Positions 39,768 through 51,700 of a DNA stretch of 64,000 bases are shown one piece after another (the first letter of the stretch is position 1; each line of letters starts with the position of its first letter). The notes under the pieces were generated by a model. That model worked only from the letters and a program-made list of their open reading frames with translations, ran no database searches and was not told where the DNA came from. The stretch is from contig NC_134465.1 in NCBI RefSeq assembly GCF_047948215.1, positions 18,000,022 to 18,064,021 of the forward strand. Reading direction: 5' to 3'. Source of the stretch: Lycorma delicatula. Its lineage: Eukaryota; Arthropoda; Insecta; Hemiptera; Fulgoridae. The position numbers and the translations under genes are program-made.

Positions 39768-42700
39768 TGTATGCTTTTTTACTTCTTGGATTATGTCTAA
39801 AAACAAATAGAATTCATCAATAATTTTTAATAAAGATAGAAATTAAAAATTTTATAAAATAAACAAACCTGTCTAATGGTTGCGATATAGTAATAGCACC
39901 AGATTGATAATCAACTTTAAATGCAGATATCGAAGCTTGACTTCTAGCTGAATGTAAACTGTACAAAACTTTATTGTCTTGATCAATATCTGTGGCATTT
40001 AATCGAATGACTTCAGTACCAATAGGTGTACTCTCTGATACATTTGCTGTATATGTATTTTGGGTAAACCAAGGACGATGTTCATTTATATCCATAACAG
40101 TAACATACAACTGAGAACATAAATAAATAATCACAGATATTATATAAAGAAAAAGAATTAACCACAAATAGATATTAAAAAAATTTATTATAAAAAAATA
40201 ATTTATTGCTATAATTAGCAAAATTTATACATACTCTGACATTTGTCAGAGTTCTTAAGAATTTTTAAACTATAAAATGTATGGTTACTAAATCATATGT
40301 TCTGACAACATTACTACATATATATGTTACACATTACTACACAAACAGTTTAATAATTTCAATAAATAATGCGAAGTAAAAAAGATTATCAAGGACAGAA
40401 AAATTTTCATTAAAACTATTAGGAATCTCAGAATCTTTTGTTAGAAAAGAGTACTTTCATTCTTGCATTCATTATATTCTACATTCTTGTAGTGCATATG
40501 TACTATTAGTACATTCTTACAGTACAGTGCTATTTAGTAAAAAAAGCTGTACAGTCAACTATAAATTCTGCATTACATTTTAAGTTTGCACATAATCTAA
40601 CAATTCTGTAACAATTTAAATTTGAATGAGTAATGTAAAGATTTATAAAAGAAGAAGAAAAAATTTGCCAAGTATGAAAGATAATTTTATCTATAAAAGA
40701 CAGTTTATTAAGATCACTGCATATTGATAGATACAAGAAAGTTATTTTTTTTTTTTACTTGGTCTAAAATTTATAAAGAAAACTGTATAACAAAACAGTT
40801 GAAGTAACTATCCTATACAAGTAGCCTAATTAGGCAAAAAAATAAACAAAGATCACATTGTAGATAAACAAGTAATTTACTAAATCAAAGAAAACTGTGG
40901 AAATCACACATCAAAATAAAAATTATCTATATTGCCAGCAGAGCATTAAAATAGCAATGGTAAGTTAATAACATATTAGTGTTGCAGTTGTTGCAAACCA
41001 ATAATGGGGTAGTTCCCAACAATAGAACCATTAAGTTCAACATGTAAATTTTTAAATGTTAAAAAATATTATAAAAACCTGAGTATAAATGGTGTGAACT
41101 CCATCCGTTATACTTATATTTAAAGTATATTCTGACTGAGTTTCCCAATCCAACTGACGTGCGACTAATACACTGCCTTTATCACCAGCAATAACAAACT
41201 CTGATCTAGGATCACCCCCTGTAACAATAAATAAATTCATAGTATGATATAAAATTCTGAGGATGGTGAGGTTATACTTAGAGGAAACCTGATCATGTTC
41301 TTAGTTAAATTTTTTGCATGCAACAAAATAATTTAGTTTTCAATTTAAGCATGCATTTGTTTAAGCTTGTCAATGAAAAATCAGTGATTAATAATTTGTT
41401 GCTCCCATCCTGAATAAAAACATTTTTATTCTCCAAGATTTTATGATCAAGATGCAAAAGAAGCTATGCTATAAATAAGGTCATTCATCTCATGGTGTGA
41501 TTTTTCATGATAGATTACTGTTTCACAACAACTTTATTTCTGTATTCATAATCCCTTCTTCTGTAGATATAGATCATGTCCTGCTTGATCCATACCAAGG
41601 ATGCCAGGAATTAATGAGCCAGCTATTTCTTTTTAAGGTACAGAAGGACAGTTGTTTTTAGATCTTTCTAGGGAGTCTGTTTCTTGTATGATGACTGAAC
41701 AATAAGTATAATGAGCGGCTGCTATAAAGCAAATATGGGCTTCCTAAATTCTCCTAAAATATACATACAAATTCAAGCTTCACTGGAACAACCAAATAGA
41801 GTTTGCTAGATATATAGGCAAACCTTTTGCAGAAAAATATTCATTCACGTAGTGGCACCTTACTTTTTTTCTTCTTTCATTCTTCTTTCTTTTTTTAGTG
41901 TTTTAGTTATTTAAGTCGCAATATAAACCTGAAAAATTTTCAGTTCAGATATTTTTTAAGCAGACTTTAAGTTGACAGCAACATACACACAAAATGTTAA
42001 AATAAAATATTATAAATTACAACTTACCAACAATGCTATACCAAAGCATATCACCATCCTCATCAGTGGCTTGTACAAGAGCAACCAGAAAACCAACACT
42101 ATCACTTTCTGTAACTTGTACTCTTTGATCAGGCTGTTTAACAACTGGTGGATGTTTGGAATTTTCTGGTATTTCCATAACGTTAACTGATACTCGTGCT
42201 GTAGAACTTCTGTTTGGTGTACCATAATCTGTTGCTTTAACCTACAAATAAAAATTAATTAAACATATTTATGCATAAATAATTACTATATTGCTGCAAG
42301 GGTATTATAATGATAAAACAATGAATTTTAATTGAGAATCTCTGCCTCTTTTACCAATTATTTTGTAGAGAAAATATTAAAAAACTCTTAAAAAAAATTA
42401 ATATTTGTAAGTGTATCTATGTATGTGCCAAACATACTCCCATACTTCTTCATATTTATGTAGCTGAATATTTATTCTGCATACAAAAAAATTAATTTCC
42501 ACAAGCTTTGAAGATAACTCTTTGTAAATTTTGAAATAGGATGTATTTTCCACAATTCTTGTGCAATGCGGCTACAAAACACGATTCTACAGTTCTGAAT
42601 TCAATGAAAGAAAATGGAGACAGTTTTGATGTCATTAAGTATTCAACAAAAGAAGAAGAGTATCTTGATAAATTTGTGACTGGAGGAGTGAAGAAGATAC

Positions 42701-45700
42701 GAGTCAAGTTCATTTATGTAGAGATCAAGGAACAGTCCAAATTGGATACACATTCATTCATCTAAAAGCCATACAAATTCCATCAAAAACTATCAAAAAC
42801 AGAAATTATTTCTAGAGTGTTTGAGCTATAAGAGAATTATGCTGAGAAAATTAATGGAATCTGGGATAAAAAGATGTTTATAGTAAAACATTAAAAAGCT
42901 TCAGAGATTAACAAAAATGATTGGCGTAGGATGCTTGCAAACCATGTTGTTTTGCATGATTATGTGGAGCCCAACTTTCAGTTCACATTCATTCATTCAT
43001 TCACAGTGTTCTGCCCTTAGGGCAGGTCCTGTCGCGGCTGCTGCTCTTAACCTAGTTCTATCCTTTGCTAACCTCTTTGTTTTAGCATATTTTTTCTTTT
43101 CCATAATTTAAAATTACTTCCTTGCTCTGCCTTTCCTTCCATTCACCAAGTCTTCTATCGCATCCATTAATAAACCATCTTCTTCTCATATAATGTTCCT
43201 TTTCCTACATTCAATCCATTAAACATTTTTCTGTTCTCTCAGATCACATAAAAAAAAGTTTTATTTGAGAGTTTAAATGGGAGAATTTATCATTCTCCTC
43301 ACAACTCAGACTTTATGCTAAGCGAATATCATATCTTCACCAAAATGTAGGTGTTGCTTTTCACAGATTTAGTTTAAATTAAAGGGAAAGATTTTTTAGC
43401 ATAACATTTTAAAAAATAATCCTAATTATTTAATAATATTCTCATCAGTACTAAAAAAAATTGTATGACAGTAAATTCTAGTTATAAATTTTTTTAATTT
43501 TTAAATCGCCTATTCAATTCCATGTTAGAGCTTCCAAAGCTATAACTAAGCTTTGGCTAGAAAGCTATAGTTTTCTAAGCTATAACTAGCATTTAATGAT
43601 TCCACTAGCCCACCTATTGTTTCTTATCTTGTGCAAAGCTCAAAGTACTTTTTTATAGTTGCTCTATTTTTCAACTGTCTAAAATTAGCATTTTAGTTTC
43701 AAAAAATCTTTAATATCCTTACTGTTTTTTTCAGCCCATAATAAAAGTTTACTTTTCTATTCTAATTTAACCCAATTTTTATTTTTACAGATTCCCCTTT
43801 GTCTATCTGAAAAAGAGCTTTAATTTTTTATATCGTGCATACTATCATCCTCTTTTTCTTAGCTGACATTTTACAAACTTAATCTAATTTTACAGAAAAC
43901 TGAATTTAAAAAAGTCAATAACACACTAGACCTCATAATATACAAAAATCACTATATTAAAACCAGAAAATGAAGAAACAAATCAAAATATATATAATAT
44001 TGACTACATTAAAATTTCTCTGAATGTATGATGGCCAAATTCAGAGTTCTATTTATTACAACAGCAAAGTATGATAATAAACAAACGCATGGAACAACTA
44101 ATAAAAGTGTAACAATGACACTTTTCTGAGTTGAGAAAATTTAATAACAGAAATTCATTTTACTGTATTTCATAATAATAATCTGAACTTCTAAAACACA
44201 GTTAAGATTATGAAAGTAACAGAGTTCATAAGTGTTGAAAAAGATAAATTTTAAAAGTAGCCCAGTATATAACTGAATTTAGGAAACGCTAATACCATGT
44301 TATATAATAAACAGTATTGTACTTAAAATACCCCAATACTGAATTAGTTCTAATAATCTGAATGAATGGAATTTTATATAATTATAATTAAATTGTATTT
44401 AAATATGAGAAAAAAACAAGTTCATACCAATAAATCATATTCTTGACCAGCATTAAATGATCTCTGAGAATAAACAACACCAGTTCTTGGATGTATTGAA
44501 AATTTGCCTTTGCCTCGTCCAGATTTAATACTGTAATGTAACTCTGCATTATTACGGATATCATTATCAACTGCTAACACCTGTAAGAAGAAAATAAAAA
44601 CAAAATATTATTAAAAAAAAAGCAATCAAATAATTAAATCCCACTATATTAAAATCAAATCAAATGAGATCAAAGTAGAATTTAATTTTTTAGTTAATAA
44701 GTGATTCAATCTATTGAACAACATGAAAAAAGATAATTCTTTAACATTATTAAATATTAAACAACTCACTTTCAAATTAATGGAACTTTCAAAGACATTT
44801 TATCTTTTTATTCCAGTTGGATTATATTACAATGAAGGAACTTATAATTAATTTAGAAAGAAAGTGGAAGAAAAATGTCATATTTAGTGATTTTAAATTG
44901 CTTTAACTTCTAATAGGAATAACTGTACATAGGAAAGTGTGATATATTAATAATATTCAAGGGAATGTCTACAAACTTAGGAGTTTCAGGGTTTTTTAGA
45001 AATAATTTTACTACACATTAAAAATATAATAATTAAATAAAAAGAATAAATGGATATTAACAAAAGGAAAACTCAAAACAAAAAAAATAAAATCACATAT
45101 ACATTCTAAAATTTCTATTTCATCAAAGCTAATAAAAACGTTAAATTAAAAACCAACTATTTTAATATACCAAACCAGTTTTTCAATGGTTAAAATAAAA
45201 ATAAATAATTGAAAATCATATTGTGAATAAATTATGTACAAAAGTACATGTATAAAAATATATAAAATAAATAGATATTAATAAAATACATATTTATATA
45301 TAAATATATTTTTATATAAAATATATCTATATATTTTTTATATTTATAAAGATTTATTTTTTTTAACTATGAAATACTGAACAAACAACAAATTAAACTT
45401 AAAATAAATGTTATTCACAAATTAATATAGTTATCAATCATAAAAACTAACAAAAATAATGAAAAAAATCTGTTAAAATAAGAAAAACAGATAATAAATA
45501 AAATTACTGCTTTTAATTTACAAATGAATAAAAATATATAGATTAAAATTGCACTACCACCCACTGATGTCTAGTAATTAATTACACATATTAAAAATAT
45601 ATGTAAAGTACATTTAAAAAGATTATTTCCAAATAGTATAATACCATTTTCGATCCGATTCTTCTGTATTTTATTTATTTGTTAGAATGAAAAGGTATAA

Positions 45701-48700
45701 AAACTAATGTAGTAGAACAGTAAGCATTTGTAGTACTCAAAAAGAAAAAATAACTATTATCAGAGAATAAAAATATCAATACTAAAAAAGAAAAAAAATC
45801 AAAGAATAGAATTTAGTTTGGTACAAAACAATGTAATAAAAGTGTGAGAGTTGTTTGAAAATGACAGTAGGGTTATCAACGTAGTTTGACATTACAACTG
45901 ATTTCAGACAATACTGTAAATACTTTTATTTAGAATAATGGTGGATGAAATCTAAAGAAGGTGGAAGAGAAGGAAAGGATTTTTATTTAAAAATAAAATG
46001 GAGTTCAGAAAATGCTTCATGTATGGGATGAAATAATTAAAAAAAGGATAGAAAACAATTTAAGAAAATAGCAAGGTATTGGTAAAGAAAAATAGGAAGA
46101 ACAGTATAGGACCCAAAATACCTTAAATGTACCGGTGTCCCAAAAGTCAGTTAAACAAGAAATACAGTATTTCAAAAGTTGAAAAAAATACCTGCGCTAT
46201 TAAATCAACAATAAATTTTTTATATATAGTAAAAGTTGTTAAACATTTTGGTTTTACTTTCAATGCTTTCAAAGTACGATCCTCATTACTTTATATTTAA
46301 CATTTTTAATTTAATTAATTTATCGAAAATGACCAACAAGGATAACAAAAGATTCAAATTTATTTTATCTTCATAATTAAAAATAAGTAGTTATTTAATA
46401 CATGTAAGAAAAGAAAGGAGTGACAAAAAATACTGACATTCAACCAGAACATTTTATGTTCAGATTCCATTCATGCTTGGTATTTTTCATTTGTATAAAA
46501 ATTTATCTTTCATAATGTAACCGATTACTATAATCAGTTATATCCCATGTAATTGAATGAATAAATAAGTAAAATTAAAAAAAAAACTTATTTTGTGGAA
46601 AATTCTTAGGAGAAAATGAACTAGAATCATAAATCAATTCAGTATGCCAACTTTCATGACTTCAAATCTCGACATTCAGAAACAGATTCTCAGAATTTTA
46701 TATTTTGTAAAGCATGTACTTCTTAAACATCCACCAAAATATGAAAACTGAGTTTTTAAATTGCCTCAGTAATAAAATTTGTAAACAAAACATCAAAATC
46801 AATACAAAATTAAAAACATCAAAACAACAATAATTATAATAAACTATAAAGGAATATGTATTTAAAAATAAAGCAAGATTAAAACAGATGTATTAGATTA
46901 CATTAAATCTGCAAGGGAAAAATACTACCTCATAAAATATTTACTAAAAAAAAAAAACAAAATAGTAGGAATTACAAGATAATTAACACAATTTTACATT
47001 ACACTAGCTTCAGTAATAAAAACTACAAAACACTAAAATAAATTAGTTTAAATTAATTATGCATAGAAAAATAGTGAAAAAAAATTAATGAAAAAATTTT
47101 GGTGAGAAATGATAAACACTAACAGTGATAAAGCCTCAATCATTAACAATAAACATGCAAAATAGTTAACTAAGCTGTAGTTACTATTTATATGATATTT
47201 GCAACATTAATATTTAAAAGAACACAATCATGCCTACAAAATATATTTGTATATATAACACCAAATTGTTACAAAATATATTTCAAATTATATCTTTAAG
47301 TACTATTTCTACAAAATTAATCAACTTTTATAGATTATATAAGATACACCTCAATATAAATTATACTGATATACATATTTATGGAACAGTAATTTAAACT
47401 AAACTAGGAAGAGTAACAAAAAAATAATAATGTTTACAATTATATAAAAAGAATACTAATATTAATAAATACACACATAATTCTTGTTATAAATAAAAAT
47501 AACTTTACCAAACAATTTTAAATTAAATTTTCCCAGTTTGAAAATCAAAATTTACATAATTTAATTGCTTTATTATTCAATAAATTTATAATCTTAAACA
47601 AGGTTTTTTTTTATGGGAAACTTAGAAGAGAAAAAATGTTCGAGATAATAAACTAACCTGACCACTAACTTCTAAACTTATTTAAAATTAAGTACAATAT
47701 TAGAAAGAAACTATAGAGATAAACTTTATATTATAATATGTAAATTCATATAATATGTACATATTATAAATTCATATGTAAATATGTATTATAATAATAC
47801 ATATATAATTATGTATTATAATATGTACATATTATAATATGTGCAATTAATGTACTAGTTATTAAAATAACAGGATGCCTTTTGTGATTCACAAAAATAA
47901 TTAATAAAAAACATTAAACCTACATGACTAACATCAAAATTTTAATTATAAAATATAAACGTACCATTTTTTAAAAAATATCTTCAACATACAATCACAC
48001 TGATCAAAGGAATAAATTGAGCTCAGTTATTCAACAATAAATTGTATATTTATGGTGCAACTACTATATTAATACAAAATATTATTTAGGATAAATTTCA
48101 TAAATGAGAATAGTTATAGACCAGTGTTTCCCCTACAGGTTGATAACACTAAATAGGGGGGCATGAGCACATCGAAAAGAAAATATTAGTAAAAAAATAT
48201 ATTAATTTACTGAAAATAAAGCAGAACAAAATATATTCTGACATAATAAGTAATAAAATAGATATTTACACTGATATAATACACTTATAAATTAGATCGT
48301 ATCAGTACTGCACAATGTATCTTATAATTAACATCAATACTAAATTAAAACCAAGTTTAATAATTATTAGTGACTCCATTGGGCTTGTCTTGCACAGCAA
48401 AGTTTTCCAAAGCAAGGTTTAATATTAGTAATAGACACTCTGAGTTCTTTTTCTATAAGTAGCTGAGATCTATATTTTGTCTTCAAAGCAACCACCATAA
48501 AACATCTGGTTTTGCAAAAATAGGATTTTGAAAATGGTAATAGTATACAAAATGCTATTGTTTTCAGTGCAGAAAACTCATCATCCACCACTGCCCAAAA
48601 TTCAAAGATCAATTTATTACTACACTGTCTTTTGATTTTGTCAATCGCCATGCACAGATTTTAGTCTTCAGCAGTTGAGAGCCTTCAGGAGTATTTTGAA

Positions 48701-51700
48701 ATGAATCCCTAACCCACTTGTAACTTGTTACAAAGTTGTCATGAGCAAAAAAATAGTTTTTAAAATTCTGTGCCAGCATGGCTAAATGATTTTCAATGGT
48801 TACAAAAACAACTTTCACGTGTTGTTCTTCAACCTTGTATACATTAGCACAATCACACACATACATTCACATTTGCAAACATTTCTAGGTTTTTTGCTTT
48901 AAATTTCTGCCCTACAATTCCAATTTTCTACAAAAAGCATTAACTTTATCACTCATATCCAACAAATGTATATTTGCTCCTTGGAGTTGAAAATTCAAGG
49001 TATTTAATTTCTCGAATATGTTGACCAAGTAGCTTAATTATATCACAAATACACCATCTCGGAACTTCTCGGCTTCTAGTTGGTTTTCCTCTTCAAGAAA
49101 AGTGCCGATTTAATCCCTTAATTCATAAACACATTGTAAAAATTTCCCGCATGATAACCATCTTCCCTCACAATAAAACAGTAATGTTGAATGTACTGCA
49201 CCCACGTCTTTACAAAGTGCAACAAAGATTCTGGATTTTAGGGGGTCTCATTTTTACATAATTAACTATGGTTACAAGCATTATTAGCACAATATTCAGA
49301 CCAGGACTCATTTTTTTGGAAGCCAGAGCTTCTCTGTGGACCATGCAATGTGTCCAGCCACACTGTGAGGATTTTTGTTTCACAGTGCTTGTATACTTTG
49401 GAATCTTCCAAACATTGAACGAGCACCATTGGTGCATATTCCAACGCAATTTTTCCACTCATTTATAAAATCATCCGTCTGCCTCATTTATAAAATCATT
49501 TAAGATAGCAAATAATGTGAGCGCTGTTGCTTTGAGTTCTGTGGGTTTACAGAAAAGTAGTTTTTCTGCTGCTGACATACCATCACAAAATCGAACATAG
49601 GCAATGAAATGAGCATCTTTATTGCTATCTGTTGCCTCATCAAGCTGAATTGAAAATAATTTGTCATGCAACTTCCTGAAAAACTGATGCTGTACATCTT
49701 CAGCTATATCACCAATTCAATGGGCAACAGTATCATTTGATAGAGATATGGACTGCAATTGTATGGCAAAATTATCTCCAAACATAGTTTCTACTACCTC
49801 ACTTGCAGCTGGCAAAATAAGCTCTTGTGTGATGGTGTGAGGCTTTTTACAACTGGCTATTTTATATGAAATTTTGTAAGAGCCAAATGAAGCTTTTTCA
49901 TTCACAGACAAAATTTTTTTAAACATAATATTTGCTTTCATTTGATTTTAATTTGACAAATTCTCAGGATTTGTTAACGTACCCACTATGAAGCATTTCC
50001 AAATATCGTTTAAGTTTATTAGGTTTCTTGCAACTGGCTGCTAAAATTTTTGAGCAAATGACACACAGGGACCTTCCTTCTTCATTTATTTCAGTACTGG
50101 TAAATCCAAACTTTAAGTATTCTTGAGAATATTTTCTTGATTTTATTTTTGGAACCATCTGAGCACTTGTTGATTCTTCACTATCGTCTAATATTCGCTT
50201 ATGCCCACTTAAAAATTTATTTATTATTCTGTATAAATTTACTGCCGTGAATATTTAATACCATGAATTGCAATTAACACGCAAATTGCAAAATACTCAT
50301 TCACAATAGATTCGATAGCGATAGAAGGTTCGACTCGACTAAGACTGGTTGGAATTGAACAAGGTGCAATATTTATATTATTGCAGGTGTAGATGGTTGC
50401 GAAGACATTCTATGCTTGAAACAAACATTCTATGCTTGAATGTTGGAAACAAATCGGAACTTTTCACGAATTCACGAGAATGTCCGATACAGTGGACATA
50501 AGACAGAAAACAAAGGAGAGGCATCGATTCTGGTTTTGTCAATACAGCGGATCAGTGTTCCAAGTATCAATAAATTTATTTATTCTTGGTAATTTGTAAG
50601 GTTTGTAATTAAGGTTGTACTGTAGCTTTAGCATTAAAATACACAATATACATTATTATTGTATACATTGTTATTGAACGAGAGGAGGGATGTGATGAAA
50701 ATTATGATTGAAAATTGGGTTACATACACTGAAAGGTTGACAAACACTGCTATAGACTGAATTTATTACAAAAGAATTAAATTTTTAATTGTTATACTTA
50801 TTAAGAATTTAATACCACAGCACATTAAAATCAATTATTACTATACAAAAATGTGATGCTGATGCATACACCGTGGATAAACTTTTTAAATACTTTTATT
50901 AAACGGGTAAATACTTTTTTTAAATCTCAACAACAATATTTCCTTTGCAGGGATTCAAATATGTATATTCTCTAAATAAAAAAATTTATATTTTAAAAAT
51001 ATTTCTTTTAAAGTATTATATAACTTGATTCATTTGGTAAAGTTTTATTACATAACATAAATAAACAAAAATTTTATTTTATAAAGGAAGCTAAACAATT
51101 TAATAGAAAGAAAATTCATTCTAAAACACTGAAATTAAAAAAGTAAATAAACTGTTTGTACATACATATATACACAATAAACAATAATAAAAGTAAGAGG
51201 TAAACATAAAAGTTAATAAATGATTAGCGAGTTACAGAAGTTGGTATCACTGATGATAATACAAAGACTTTTTAAAATTTAGTGAGAAATTAATATTTAC
51301 TAAGTAAAATATGATTAAAACAAAATCAAAACAAGCAAATAACACAGAATGAAAACAAAGCCATCTTCTGCTTCCTTTAGACTAGTAATGTTAAATCAAT
51401 TATCACATGACATGGTATGTAAATGAGCTACATACTTGGTAAAATCACATTTTAAAATGTATCTAGGACATATGCTTTGATAGTAACGTGATTTAATCAT
51501 TGATGTTGATATCAACATATCGATCTGTTTTCAAATAAGTCTAAACAGTGGATATTCCAGCTGGAACTCAGACCTTTGGGAAATTACTGAAGCATAATTA
51601 TAACAGAAGCATCAGTAATTTTAAATCATCAGTTACCATCAAATAAATTAAAAAATATTCTTATTTTAGAAAACAATAAAAGTATACATTGCACAAAACT

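Larger units (their letters stand above)
37016..39868. other. cadherin intron carrying a LINE
   Basis: Filled from about 37090 to 39766 by a non-LTR retrotransposon with its (AAT)n and (GT)n tail; the short remainder is AT-rich. Confidence 0.8.

Noticed and set aside
42541..42765. 74-codon plus-strand ORF as a gene
   Set aside because: No recognisable domain, no splice or neighbour support; probably a chance frame or old repeat.
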